A program made the translations under genes and the position numbers. Shown here piece after piece: positions 16,740-25,370 of a stretch of DNA of 64,000 bases. The DNA lies in contig DGOW01000082.1 of the NCBI GenBank assembly GCA_002390225.1, positions 124,001-188,000 of the forward strand. The letters are read 5' to 3'. Origin of the DNA: Gemmatimonadales bacterium UBA4456 (GTDB lineage Bacteria; Gemmatimonadota; Gemmatimonadetes; Longimicrobiales; Gaopeijiaceae). The notes beneath the pieces were generated by a model, which saw only the letters and a list, made by a program, of their open reading frames with translations, was not told where the DNA came from and searched no databases. The stretch's first letter is position 1, and each line of letters begins with the position of its first letter.

Positions 16740-17873
16740 TCAGCGACACTCGGCGCAGTCGACTGACGTCACCTCTTCTCCGTCGATCAAAGAAGCCGTC
16801 CAGTCGCGTAATCGCACGCCATCGACGACCGCGTCGTAGAAGACATCATCCCGGATGATCCCGTGGCGCCTGCCCGGCAGTATGTAACTGGAGAAGTCCG
16901 TCGACGACGTCTCGATCTCTTCGAGATTCGCATCGAGCAGGTCGATCAGGCGTACGTCTCGCTGCCCCAGAAGGGCGAGGAAGCTGAGTTGAACCTCGTC
17001 TTCGTGATAGTTGATTTGGGCCATGCGGAGATTGGACGCGCTCCGAACCTTGTCCATATAAACGGACTCGAAGCTCCATCGGTCGAGGGTGGTGGCCGTC
17101 ACCCGCTCGAGGGTCTGCTTTGCACCCCAGGCAGAGAGGACGGCGGGCACGGCGTCCGGCGCCCTGTACCCACCCGATGCGTCACCGAGCTGGACGACGT
17201 CGGCCTTCGGGAATCGTGATGCAACCTCATGTGCGAACACCGCAGAACCCAGCGAACCGGCGCTGACGCCGGTCACGAGCACCTGTGCGGGGTCATCGAT
17301 GCGGTCATACAACCACGCCAGTGCCGCGGTAGCATTGGCATCCCCTGCGTGCTGAATCTGGACGGTTCCTGCAGGCAGCGAGTCGTTCGCGGTGACATCG
17401 TAGGAGCGCGTCACAGTGCCGACGTGGATGTCGCCGGTACAGTACGGCACGTACAGAACACTCCAGTCCTGGATCGGATTTTCTTCCGACGCAAAGTCGA
17501 AGATGCCTGATGTCGGTGGGGTATCCGACTCGTCGACGAACGGGTCGTACGAGGGCTGACGATCGAGCGCGCAGATCTCTCCCATCCAGCAGGCGCCACC
17601 ACCCTGAAAGTAGATCGCCACGTTGTCGGTGGATGCAGGTCGGAACCAGAAGGAGTAATCGGTTCCGTGCGCGCAACTCGTATGTTCAGGCGCTGCGATC
17701 TGGTTCCAGCCCTCGGCGAGCCCCGCGAAGGGTTCGGTGTCGTCGCCCGCGGAGGTCGGCGCACATCCGCCGATCATGAGCACGGCTCCGATGGCGAGGG
17801 CCGCCCGCCTGAATCCGTTCTGGTTTTCCTGAGAATGTGTCATCCGGACCGCTCCATTGTTGCTGTCTTGCAT
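16740..17873 (-). CDS. pectinacetylesterase-family lipoprotein hydrolase
   Basis: 377 residues. The N-terminus carries a lipoprotein signal with lipobox near MIGGC (IGAVLMIGGCAPT). The alpha/beta-hydrolase pattern of the pectinacetylesterase/Notum family is clear: IYFQGGGACWMGEIC (oxyanion hole), VPYCTGDIHVGT, and the nucleophile elbow LVTGVSAGSLGSAV (Gly-x-Ser-x-Gly). Asp in LGDASGGYR and His near GRRHGI fit the rest of the triad. Paired cysteines suggest disulfides in the exported protein. Start at 17873 overlaps the glycosylasparaginase stop (ATGA), so the two are coupled; an internal ATG at 17843 is an alternative. Predicted to deacetylate an O-acetylated glycan or lipid; substrate unknown. 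Confidence 0.8.
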   Translation of the reverse strand: MQDSNNGAVRMTHSQENQNGFRRAALAIGAVLMIGGCAPTSAGDDTEPFAGLAEGWNQIAAPEHTSCAHGTDYSFWFRPASTDNVAIYFQGGGACWMGEICALDRQPSYDPFVDESDTPPTSGIFDFASEENPIQDWSVLYVPYCTGDIHVGTVTRSYDVTANDSLPAGTVQIQHAGDANATAALAWLYDRIDDPAQVLVTGVSAGSLGSAVFAHEVASRFPKADVVQLGDASGGYRAPDAVPAVLSAWGAKQTLERVTATTLDRWSFESVYMDKVRSASNLRMAQINYHEDEVQLSFLALLGQRDVRLIDLLDANLEEIETSSTDFSSYILPGRRHGIIRDDVFYDAVVDGVRLRDWTASLIDGEEVTSVDCAECR

Positions 17874-19123
17874 CAGTCCCGCGGTGAGCCTTCGAGTAAC
17901 CCTTCCAGAGCTTCCTCACGCGCACCGTTGTCGTCGCACACGGCGAACATCGACTCACCTGATCCGTACATCGCCACACCTGCGTAGTCGCCCGACTTGT
18001 TCAGGATGAAGAAGCGGACGTCGAAGTTTGGGAGTCCGCGCTGGTTCAGCAGGCGGCTCTCAACCGTGTTCTTCTGGATGCGCTCGAGGGCGGACATGCC
18101 TGCGTCCTTGGGGCTCATTCCCTGACGCATGTTCTCGACGATCAGGAACGAGGCGCAGTTGTACAGGTTCGCTTCGCCGCGTCCGGTGGAGCCGGCGGCA
18201 CCCACCTCGTTGTCGACGTACTGTCCGGCACCGAGGATCGGTGAGTCGCCTGCGCGACCCGGGATCTTCCAGGAAAGTCCGCTGGTGGTGGTGACTCCAC
18301 AGATGTCGCCGTTGGCGTTCACGGCCTCAAGACTCGTCGTGCCCCAGAAGGAGTCCGGGTCGATGAGTCCGTCGTCCACCATCGACAGCCCTGCAGTCAG
18401 CGATGCGTTCTGAAAGAGTTGCAGGCGTGCCTCGTGCTCCCGATCTCTCAGCCACCCGCTCGACCCGTTCCCGCGCCGACGCCGGATCGTATCGGGGTCG
18501 GTGTTCTCGCCGGCGTGGCCCTGACCGTTGATGCGCTCCTCGGGATCGAGCCAGTGACCAGGATCGATACGCCGTTTCCACTCGAACCAGAGGGCACGCG
18601 ACTGATCCGTGTTCAAGTCATCTTCGACCTCGAAGCCGAGTTGCCGTGCGAACTCACGGGCGCCCTCCCCGACAATGAGGTGATGATCCGTGAGTTCGGC
18701 GACCGCCTTTGCGACGAGGGATGGCGTTCGTACGCCCTCGATACCCGCGACGCCACCGGCCCACCGGTTGGGTCCGTGCATGAGGCAGGAGTCGAGTTGT
18801 ACGACTCCGTCGGCGTTCGGGAGACCGCCGAATCCTATGCCTCGTTCCTCGGGGTCGAGTTCCGGGATGTTCACGCCGGCGACGATCGCGTCCAGGACGT
18901 CCTCGCCCTCAGTGATGCCTCTGTATGCCCGCTCGATCGCACTTTCTGGTCCCCCATTCCTGTAGCGAATGCTGCTGACGTCGGCGACGCAGAGCGGACG
19001 TGCTCGTCCCAGGTGAACAGCGGGCGCCGTGTCGGGAGCCGACTCGGAGGCGGTGAGCGCGGAGGGGGTCGCTGCGGCCGCAACACCTGCAGCCGTGGTG
19101 CGTACGAAGTCGCGTCGATCCAT
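17873..19123 (-). CDS. TAT-exported glycosylasparaginase (Ntn hydrolase, type 2 asparaginase family)
   Basis: 416 residues from the ATG at 19123, which begins a twin-arginine signal (MDRRDFVRTTAAGVAAAA); an upstream ATG at 19192 would add a non-signal extension. The mature region shows family hallmarks: RNGGPESAIERAYRGITEG, GFGGLPNADGVVQLDSCLM, and the autoprocessing site NGDICGVTTTSGLSWK, where the first Thr after GV becomes the nucleophile, followed by RAGDSPILGAGQYVDNEVG. These enzymes cleave the N-acetylglucosaminyl-asparagine bond. An insert of about 35 residues before the cleavage site (WLDPEERINGQGHAGENTDP) is unusual. It is coupled to the esterase gene and divergent from a decayed CarboxypepD_reg gene. 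A paralogue is at 46874-47878. Confidence 0.88.
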   Translation of the reverse strand: MDRRDFVRTTAAGVAAAATPSALTASESAPDTAPAVHLGRARPLCVADVSSIRYRNGGPESAIERAYRGITEGEDVLDAIVAGVNIPELDPEERGIGFGGLPNADGVVQLDSCLMHGPNRWAGGVAGIEGVRTPSLVAKAVAELTDHHLIVGEGAREFARQLGFEVEDDLNTDQSRALWFEWKRRIDPGHWLDPEERINGQGHAGENTDPDTIRRRRGNGSSGWLRDREHEARLQLFQNASLTAGLSMVDDGLIDPDSFWGTTSLEAVNANGDICGVTTTSGLSWKIPGRAGDSPILGAGQYVDNEVGAAGSTGRGEANLYNCASFLIVENMRQGMSPKDAGMSALERIQKNTVESRLLNQRGLPNFDVRFFILNKSGDYAGVAMYGSGESMFAVCDDNGAREEALEGLLEGSPRD

Positions 19124-19194
19124 GTTGACGTACTCTTGATCGGGTCCAGGGTCGGGAAACGACACGATAGCACGGACACTATGCAGTCGCATCC

Positions 19195-19750
19195 ATGAGC
19201 ACTCGATCTTCGACCCCGCTGGCGATGATTTTGTGGGGAGCCCTCACGGCTTCTGCGCACGCGCAGCCAATAGAGGGGCTGGTGCTTGATGCTGAGACCG
19301 AGGCCCCACTGGCCGGGGTCCTCGTCTCACTGCTCTATGAGGACGGCGGTCGGTAGGTGCGGTCCTGTCGGATGAAACAGGTCACTTCCGCATCGAGGTC
19401 AACCGGTTCGGCTGTTACCCGCTGCGAGCTGAGCGCATCGGCCTCACGACCATGACGTCAGACGCGTTCATGGAGTTCTCGACCGATCCTGTAGAGCGTC
19501 CACTTCGAATGGATGTCTGGGCCGTCGAGATCGCGGGTCTCGTGGTCGATTCCAGGCTGGCGAAGTGCCGTCTGGATGGCGAGGGAGCGATCCAGATACA
19601 GCGGTGGAGGACGTACGCACGCCCTTCGATGTCAGCTCTGTGCTCTCCGGGCAGGGTCTCGCTATGACACGCCCCGAGTTCGAATTCGAGGTCATCGCGC
19701 CCGCAGGGGACATCGTATACCGCCGGATGATGATCCCCGGCGTCCACTAG
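19195..19750 (+). pseudogene. frameshifted CarboxypepD_reg/plug-like secreted protein
   Basis: ATG at 19195 starts a signal peptide (MILWGALTASAHAQ) and a CarboxypepD_reg domain (PIEGLVLDAETEAPLAG then GVLVSLLYEDGGR), which hits TAG at 19354. Shifting frame, the domain continues without loss: GAVLSDETGHFRIEVNRFG, YPLRAERIGLTT, then VEIAGLVVDSR. A second frame change near 19620-19670 is needed to reach the ending VIAPAGDIVYRRMMIPGVH and the TAG at 19748. At least two indels make this a pseudogene of the family whose intact members lie at 40669-41490 and 48418-49281. It is 71 bases from, and divergent to, the glycosylasparaginase. Confidence 0.65.
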
Positions 19751-19768
19751 TTCGGTGACGCGCGAAGG

Positions 19769-21337
19769 TCAGTTCGGAAGCGGCGGCGTCGTGGGAGGTG
19801 GCCTGCGGTGATGCGTTGCCTGCTCGAATGCGTAGGCGATCTGGATCAATACGGGTTCGGCCCAGGCGTCTCCCAGGACCTGGAGGCCAGCTGGAAGCGT
19901 TTCTCCCCGAACGAAGCCCATCGGCACTGTCAGAGCTGGAAAGCCGGTGGGTGGAGCCGGATACTGACTGTTATCTCCATGCGGCGTAGTCATGTCCCCT
20001 ACGAGGCGTGGGGGGTTGCTCCAGCTCGGGTAGATGAGGGCCTGCACCTCGTACTCGGCCATTGCAGCCCGTAATCCGTCTCTGAATCGCTCTTCCTGGG
20101 CGCGTCCCCGGATGCACTGCTCGTTGGTATCGGGTGTGCCCTCGAACTGCAGGAAGCGCTCGACGGTCGGCAGCACGGTCCGGTACACGCGGCCGCTCTC
20201 TGCGATCTCCTGAAGGGTTCGGACCGGGGGATTCGGGATGGCCGCCAGGTAGTTCTCGATGTCGTAACGGAAGCGGGAGCAGCCTGTCCCGCTGCGCAGC
20301 TCGTCGAGGTTCTCGATGTGAAAGTCACGCACGACAGTCGCTCCCAGGCGCTCGAGTACCGAGAAGGTCTCGGCAAAGCGCACGAGAATTTCGGGGTCGG
20401 CCGACTCCTTGTAGGCGATCTGGCCGACGACGCCGATACGAAGACCTGTCAGGTCGGTCTGCAGATAATCCATGTACGAGGCGGCGCGCCGCTCGTCTGC
20501 TTCACGCGTGACCGGGTCGTTCGGATCCGATCCGGCAATGACGTCAAAGACGCGCACGGCATCTTCGACGGTGCGTCCCATCGGGCCGCCGATATCGCGA
20601 TGGGCGTACAGCGGCATGATGCCGTCCCGGCTCGTCAGCCCCTGCGTCGAGCGGATCCCGACGAGGCCATTGTGACTCGACGGTCCACGAATCGAGTTGC
20701 CGGTGTCCGTACCGAGTCCGATCAGCCCCATATTCGAGGTAACCGCGGCCGCGGTACCTCCACTCGAGCCTGCCGTGACGCGGTTCAGCGCGTAGGGATT
20801 GAAGGTCCATCCGGGAAGCATGGAACCGACCGTTTCCAGAGCTGTGAAGGCGAACTCGGCGAGGTTCGACTTGGCGAGCACGATTGCCCCGGCCTCTCGG
20901 ATTCTTCGGACCTGATAGGCGTCATCCGCAGCCATGGACCCCGCGAGTGACGCGGAGCCGCCGGTCGTGGGCATGTCGTGCGTGTTGTAGTTGTCCTTCA
21001 CGATGAACGGGATACCGTGGAGCGGTCCGGTCAGCGCCCCGGTCTGCCGGAGTTCCCGGTCCAGGGAATCCGCACGAGCGAGCGCTCGGGGATTGCTCAT
21101 GATGATGGCATTGATCGTGGGACCGTTCCGGTCGTATGCGTCGATCCGGTCGAGATATGCCTCGACCAGCTGCCGAGCGGTGAGTGTCCGATCGAGCATC
21201 GAGGCATGCGCCTCGGCGATGGTCAACTCGATGAGATCGACCTCCCCGATCTGCTGAGCAGAGGCCTGTACGGGCAGAGCGAGAAGCGGCGAAATCGTCA
21301 GGAGGCGCCCGAGGCGCTGAAGCGTGAGTCCGTTCAT
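19769..21337 (-). CDS. secreted amidase (amidase signature family)
   Basis: 522 residues with an N-terminal signal peptide (LTISPLLALPVQASAQ). The amidase signature Ser-Ser-Lys triad is complete: Lys in GIPFIVKDNYNT, cis-Ser in TAGSSGGTAAAV, and nucleophile Ser in GTDTGNSIRGPSSHNG. The family hydrolyses carboxamides; export to the periplasm suggests a scavenging role, perhaps on peptides or aryl amides. The C-terminus (HHRRPPPTTPPLP) is proline-rich. Its ATG overlaps the stop of the uracil-DNA glycosylase gene upstream, so both are on one message, though the functions look unrelated. Substrate unknown. Confidence 0.88.
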   Translation of the reverse strand: MNGLTLQRLGRLLTISPLLALPVQASAQQIGEVDLIELTIAEAHASMLDRTLTARQLVEAYLDRIDAYDRNGPTINAIIMSNPRALARADSLDRELRQTGALTGPLHGIPFIVKDNYNTHDMPTTGGSASLAGSMAADDAYQVRRIREAGAIVLAKSNLAEFAFTALETVGSMLPGWTFNPYALNRVTAGSSGGTAAAVTSNMGLIGLGTDTGNSIRGPSSHNGLVGIRSTQGLTSRDGIMPLYAHRDIGGPMGRTVEDAVRVFDVIAGSDPNDPVTREADERRAASYMDYLQTDLTGLRIGVVGQIAYKESADPEILVRFAETFSVLERLGATVVRDFHIENLDELRSGTGCSRFRYDIENYLAAIPNPPVRTLQEIAESGRVYRTVLPTVERFLQFEGTPDTNEQCIRGRAQEERFRDGLRAAMAEYEVQALIYPSWSNPPRLVGDMTTPHGDNSQYPAPPTGFPALTVPMGFVRGETLPAGLQVLGDAWAEPVLIQIAYAFEQATHHRRPPPTTPPLPN

Positions 21338-22083
21338 GATGCCAAGGTATCGGGCGGACCTTCTGCGAGCACCCGCGCCCGGGACCAGATCGCGTCGAAC
21401 ATGTCTTCGGTCAGCTTACCGGTGAAGGTGTTCTGCTGACTGGGATGATACGAACACAGTAGAACGCTGCCGTCCTCGAGCAGGACCTCCACACGATGTC
21501 CGAATCGCACTCGAGGGCGAGGAACCGCGACCCCTCGATCGGCCAGCACACGAAGTGTCTGCACATATGCGAAGCTGCCGAGCACGACGATGACCCGCGT
21601 GTCGCGTAGCAGGTCCAGTTCCGCATGCAGCCATGGTGCGCAAAGGTCCCGCTCCTCGGTTGTCGGCTTGTTGGCGGGCGGTGCACACCGCACGGCTGCC
21701 GTGATCAGGACGTCGGACAGCTCCAAGCCGTCACCCAGGGCAACCGACGTCGGCTGGTTTGCGAAGCCCGCTCGGTGCAGAGCGCGATAAAGCCAGTCAC
21801 CAGATCGATCCCCCGTGAACATGCGTCCGGTGCGGTTTGCCCCATGTGCTGCGGGGGCGAGTCCAACGACTAGGATCCGAGCACGCGGGTCTCCAACCGC
21901 AGGCACGGGGCGGCCCCAGTACGTCTCATCCCGGAATGACGCACGCTTTTCGACGGCTACCTGTTCGCGCCACGCGACGAGTCGGGGGCACCGTCGGCAA
22001 CCGGTGATACGCGACTGTAGCTCCTCGAAGTCCGCCTTAGGCGCGTCCGACGGTCTCCTCGGGCTCGGGGTATCAGGACTCAG
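21334..22083 (-). CDS. uracil-DNA glycosylase, Fe-S family (UDGb/family 5-like), probable CTG start
   Basis: 249 residues if started at CTG 22083. A GGAGG Shine-Dalgarno (22095-22091) sits 7 bases before that CTG, and no ATG, GTG or TTG exists in frame until GTG 21906, which would delete conserved sequence. The extended N-terminus restores the family's ITGCRRCPRLVAWRE cluster and YWGRPVPAVGD. Four cysteines expected to hold a 4Fe-4S cluster are C29, C32, C133 and C148. Motif A is GLAPAAHGANRTGRMFTGD and motif B is CSYHPSQQNTFTG. The enzyme removes uracil and possibly other deaminated bases from DNA. Its stop overlaps the amidase start. GTG at 21906 remains a formal alternative. Confidence 0.85.
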   Translation of the reverse strand: MSPDTPSPRRPSDAPKADFEELQSRITGCRRCPRLVAWREQVAVEKRASFRDETYWGRPVPAVGDPRARILVVGLAPAAHGANRTGRMFTGDRSGDWLYRALHRAGFANQPTSVALGDGLELSDVLITAAVRCAPPANKPTTEERDLCAPWLHAELDLLRDTRVIVVLGSFAYVQTLRVLADRGVAVPRPRVRFGHRVEVLLEDGSVLLCSYHPSQQNTFTGKLTEDMFDAIWSRARVLAEGPPDTLAS

Positions 22084-22251
22084 GCGGGCGCCTCCAGCGT
22101 GTTGATTGTTTCGGTCGCCAAGGTATGCTCGCTAGAGGGGCTTTGCTTGAGTGCGTGATGGGTCAGACCTCGCTGGCCATCCAGGCCGACCACCACAGCG
22201 TCGCGAGCAGTCCCCGAACACGGTCCATCGCGATGGTGGTGCCCGTGCGGC

Positions 22252-23787
22252 TCACGTTGAGCCGCGGGCCAGGCTGCCGCGGTCCACCTTACCGAGGTGG
22301 GTGCGAGGTAGATCGTTCATGAAGTGTACGGATCTGGGATATTTGTAGGGCTCCAGGCGATCTCTCGCCCACTGCTGCAGCTCTTCGGCGAGCGCCTCCC
22401 CGGCCACTACGTCGTCGCCCACGATGACGAAGGCACTCGGCTTCACCAGCCCGTCGGATGTGGGGACTCCGACCACGGCGGCTTCACGCACCGAATCGTG
22501 CTCGAGGAGGCAGTTCTCAAGTTCCTTCGGAGATAGCCACTTTCCGCTCACCTTGAGCATGTCGTCCGACCGGCCCGCATAGGTGACATAGCCGTCTCCG
22601 TCGAAGGAGATCACGTCACCAGAGACAAACCACCCGTCCACGAACGCGGTCGCTGTCTTTTCCTCGTCCCTCCAGTATCCGAGCGCGAGAGAATCGCCCC
22701 GGACCCGCATCGTACCTACATCACCGGTTGCCACGGGGGTACCATCGGGGGCACACGCCCGAACCTCGAAGCCTTCGACGACCCTGCCGAGCGTGCCCGG
22801 CTTCACGTCATCCGGCCGGTTTGAGATGAAGATGTGCCACATCTCTGCTGTCCCGAGCCCATCGAGGAGCGGCGCGTCGAAGAGCTCGTTCCAGCGCCGA
22901 TGGAGTTCTGCTGGGAGCGCTTCGCCTGCCGATGTCGAGATCCGTAAGGACGACAGGTCGCGCGAGCCCGCCTCAGGATGGCTCACCAGGTTGTTCACCA
23001 TGGTCGGCACGTTCACGAGCACAGTCGGCCGAAACTGCTCGATACGATCGAACAGAGCTTCGGCGCTGCACCGCTCCGGGAAGAGCGCCGATGTCGCCCC
23101 CACCGAGAATGGAAAGAAGAGATTGGTCCCGGTCGCGTACCCGAAGAACAGCTTCGGTACGGAAAGCGTGATGTCATCCGGCCCGATATTCAGGGTTCGC
23201 TGACCGTACAGAATCGTCGTGTTTCGAAATGAGCGATGCGTCTGGACCACGCCCTTGGGGTGCCCTGTGGTACCACCGCTGAAGAGGAATACCGCGGGGT
23301 CATGGCCTTGCGTCGGATGGACCGATACGTCGGAGTCGAGCGCCGCGAGGTGTTCATCGAATGCTGAGCCGCCGACGACGGTGATGTTCGGAGCTCCGGG
23401 CACTCGCGAAGCCGCATTCCGAAAGGCATGTTCCGACTCAGAGCCTACGAAGGCCGCCTGCGGCTCGGTGTACTTCAGGAAGTACTCGATCTGCTCTGCA
23501 GGCAGGTGCGGGTTCACCATCACGACGACCGCTCCGAGCCGCAGCGTACCGAAGAGCGCAGCCACGTACTCTTCACCGTCAGGAAGCGCGATAAGCACGC
23601 GATCCCGAGGGCCGACACCGGACGTCTGCATCAGTCTGGCGAAGCGGCCGGACGCGTCGAAGATGTCGCGGTACGTGCAGGCCCCACGATCCGTGAGCAG
23701 GGCTCTTCGATCACCGTAGCCCTCTCGGATGCGGTCGCCGAGGAAGTCGTCGAAGATGTTCATTGGCGCGTGCGTCTGTGTGATCAT
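22252..23787 (-). CDS. aryl-CoA ligase, probable 2-aminobenzoate (anthranilate)-CoA ligase
   Basis: 511 residues; the open frame extends to 24216 but that part is antisense to the creatininase gene. The start is the ATG at 23787, immediately after a leaderless-type promoter, or the ATG at 23763. AMP-forming acyl-CoA synthetase motifs are present: P-loop FLFSGGTTGHPKGVVQTH, DGLGTAEMWHIF, YWRDEEKTATAFVDGWFVSGD, SGKWLSPKELE and the catalytic lysine in THLGKVDRGS. The overall pattern is that of benzoate/2-aminobenzoate-CoA ligases. Placement opposite the aminobenzoyl-CoA oxygenase-reductase operon and the kynureninase gene supports anthranilate as substrate; benzoate or salicylate cannot be ruled out from sequence alone. 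Confidence 0.82.
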   Translation of the reverse strand: MITQTHAPMNIFDDFLGDRIREGYGDRRALLTDRGACTYRDIFDASGRFARLMQTSGVGPRDRVLIALPDGEEYVAALFGTLRLGAVVVMVNPHLPAEQIEYFLKYTEPQAAFVGSESEHAFRNAASRVPGAPNITVVGGSAFDEHLAALDSDVSVHPTQGHDPAVFLFSGGTTGHPKGVVQTHRSFRNTTILYGQRTLNIGPDDITLSVPKLFFGYATGTNLFFPFSVGATSALFPERCSAEALFDRIEQFRPTVLVNVPTMVNNLVSHPEAGSRDLSSLRISTSAGEALPAELHRRWNELFDAPLLDGLGTAEMWHIFISNRPDDVKPGTLGRVVEGFEVRACAPDGTPVATGDVGTMRVRGDSLALGYWRDEEKTATAFVDGWFVSGDVISFDGDGYVTYAGRSDDMLKVSGKWLSPKELENCLLEHDSVREAAVVGVPTSDGLVKPSAFVIVGDDVVAGEALAEELQQWARDRLEPYKYPRSVHFMNDLPRTHLGKVDRGSLARGST

Positions 23788-23793
23788 GGCGTG

Positions 23794-23823
23794 ACGATAG
23801 GCGTACGCTAGAATGGAGGTCAA
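23794..23823 (-). promoter_or_regulatory. putative leaderless promoter of the aryl-CoA ligase gene
   Basis: On the minus strand TTGACC (23823-23818), an 18-base spacer, then TATCGT (23799-23794), which ends 6 bases before the ATG at 23787. No Shine-Dalgarno precedes that ATG. The 60-base divergent gap must also contain the promoter for the plus-strand operon, which I cannot place with confidence. Confidence 0.4.
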
Positions 23824-23847
23824 TCGTCGCCCTGTCGCAGGAATCGA

Positions 23848-24597
23848 ATGCCCGTACACCGTTTTGCCGAGATGACGTGGGAAGAGGTCCGTGACCTCGA
23901 TCGGTCCTCCGCCGTCGCGATCCTCCCTGTCGGAGCGGTCGAGGCTCACGGGCCGCACCTTCCGCTCGGTACGGACGTGGTGATCGCCGAGGGCATGGCG
24001 CGAGCATGCGCCGAGCGTCTCTCGACCGAGGGGCGTACCGGCCTGATCCTGCCTCCGCTGTGGTACACGGCGGCGGGCTTCGCCGGTAACTTCCCTGGAA
24101 CGATCGGTGTGGCCGGCCCCCTCGTCTCCGACCTGATCGTTCAGATCGCGAGCTCGCTCGAGGCGCAGGAGATCCGCACGTTGGCCATCGCGAATGCCCA
24201 CCTCGACCCCGACCATCTCGCGTCTCTGTATGCGGCAGCGGATCAGTCGCCGGACGGGTCACGGATCGTAATGCTCGACCTTACCCGACGTCGTGCGGCT
24301 GAACGCCTCACTGAAGAGTTCCAGACGGGTGCCTGTCATGCGGGCCGATTCGAAGGCAGCATTGTGCGGTCCGAGCGCCCTGAACTTTTTCGGGCGGATG
24401 TCGCGGCGGGCCTCGAGCCCAATCCATCGTCGCTATCGACAGCAATCCGTGACGGTCACAAGAGCTTCGAAGAGGCTGGTGGCCCGCGCGCTTACTTCGG
24501 CTGGCCTGGAGACGCCACAGCCGAGGAGGGGCGGTCTACGGTGCAGACGCTGGGACACCTTCTGACCGAAGCGATCCTCGATGGAGAGATGCAGTGA
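23848..24597 (+). CDS. creatininase-family metal-dependent amidohydrolase (candidate formamidase)
   Basis: 249 residues, AGGA Shine-Dalgarno 5 bases before the ATG. Metal ligands of the creatininase fold are recognisable: E32 and H34 in AVEAHGPHLPLGTD, D43 of the same motif, H118 in IANAHLDPDH (replacing the usual GHGGN), and E169 in HAGRFEGS. The family includes creatininase and the archaeal ArfB enzyme, which hydrolyses a formamide during riboflavin synthesis. It is the first gene of the tryptophan/anthranilate operon, whose dioxygenase makes N-formylkynurenine, yet no classical kynurenine formamidase is present. I infer it may supply that step or a later amide/ring hydrolysis. Overlaps the SDR gene by GTGA. 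Confidence 0.82.
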   Translation: MPVHRFAEMTWEEVRDLDRSSAVAILPVGAVEAHGPHLPLGTDVVIAEGMARACAERLSTEGRTGLILPPLWYTAAGFAGNFPGTIGVAGPLVSDLIVQIASSLEAQEIRTLAIANAHLDPDHLASLYAAADQSPDGSRIVMLDLTRRRAAERLTEEFQTGACHAGRFEGSIVRSERPELFRADVAAGLEPNPSSLSTAIRDGHKSFEEAGGPRAYFGWPGDATAEEGRSTVQTLGHLLTEAILDGEMQ

Positions 24598-25370
24598 GCG
24601 GGCTGGTCGGGTACAACGCGGTGATTACGGGTGGGGGACGCGGGATCGGGGCGGCCGCCGCGCTCGCGCTCGCAGAGGCCGGGGCCAAGGTTTCGGTCGC
24701 CTCACGCAACGAGGCCCAGGTGGTCCAGGTAGCGGCGCAGCTCCGCGAGAATGGCCACGAGGCGTTCGCATTCCGGTGTGACGTGACTGATCCGCACCAG
24801 GTGCGAGACCTTGCCATGTCCGCGAGCGAGGCGATGGGTCGCATCGACATTCTCGTGAACAACGCGGGTACCGCGACATCCAATCGGATCTCGCGAATCT
24901 CCCATGCCGAATGGCAGCACATCATGGACGTCAACGCGACGGGCACCTTCCTGTGCACTCAGGCGGTCTGGAATGGGATGTCAGAGCGACGCTGGGGTCG
25001 GGTGGTGAATGTGGCCTCGACCGCGGGGTTGAGTGGCGGTAAGTACATCTCTGCCTACACGGCCGCCAAGCACGCTGTGGTCGGCTTCACTCGGGCAATG
25101 GCGGAAGAAGCGGTCGGTTCCGGAATCACCGTCAATGCAGTCTGCCCGGGCTACGTTGATACTCCGCTGACGGACGAGACGATTGCGCGGATCATGCATC
25201 ACACTGGGTCGTCCCGGGAGGACGCACTCTCGTCTGTGCTCGAGCAGGCCGGCCAGCCAAGGCTGATCCGAGCGGGTGAGGTCGCTCAAGCCATCGTCGG
25301 CCTCTGTCATGTCGGGGCTCACGCGCCGAACGGTGAGCTCGTCCTCCTCGACGCCTCGGAGCCGGAATGA
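24594..25370 (+). CDS. SDR-family dehydrogenase of the aminobenzoyl-CoA pathway
   Basis: 258-residue short-chain dehydrogenase. The cofactor motif is VITGGGRGIGAAAAL, with the following basic residue in VASRNE suggesting NADP(H) or mixed specificity. NNAG occurs at about residue 89 (ILVNNAGTAT), the catalytic Ser is in VNVASTAGLSGG, and Tyr/Lys in SAYTAAKHAVVG. GTG start overlaps the creatininase stop, and its stop overlaps the RidA start (ATGA). In the operon it would serve as the 3-hydroxyacyl-CoA-type dehydrogenase or ketoreductase step acting on ring-reduced CoA intermediates; this is inference from the neighbours. Confidence 0.88.
   Translation: MSGLVGYNAVITGGGRGIGAAAALALAEAGAKVSVASRNEAQVVQVAAQLRENGHEAFAFRCDVTDPHQVRDLAMSASEAMGRIDILVNNAGTATSNRISRISHAEWQHIMDVNATGTFLCTQAVWNGMSERRWGRVVNVASTAGLSGGKYISAYTAAKHAVVGFTRAMAEEAVGSGITVNAVCPGYVDTPLTDETIARIMHHTGSSREDALSSVLEQAGQPRLIRAGEVAQAIVGLCHVGAHAPNGELVLLDASEPE

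Noticed and set aside
22225..22236. CCATCGCGATGG perfect palindrome as an operator
   Set aside because: It lies past the 3' end of the CoA ligase gene and more than 140 bases upstream of the UDG start, with no promoter next to it; likely chance in GC-rich DNA.
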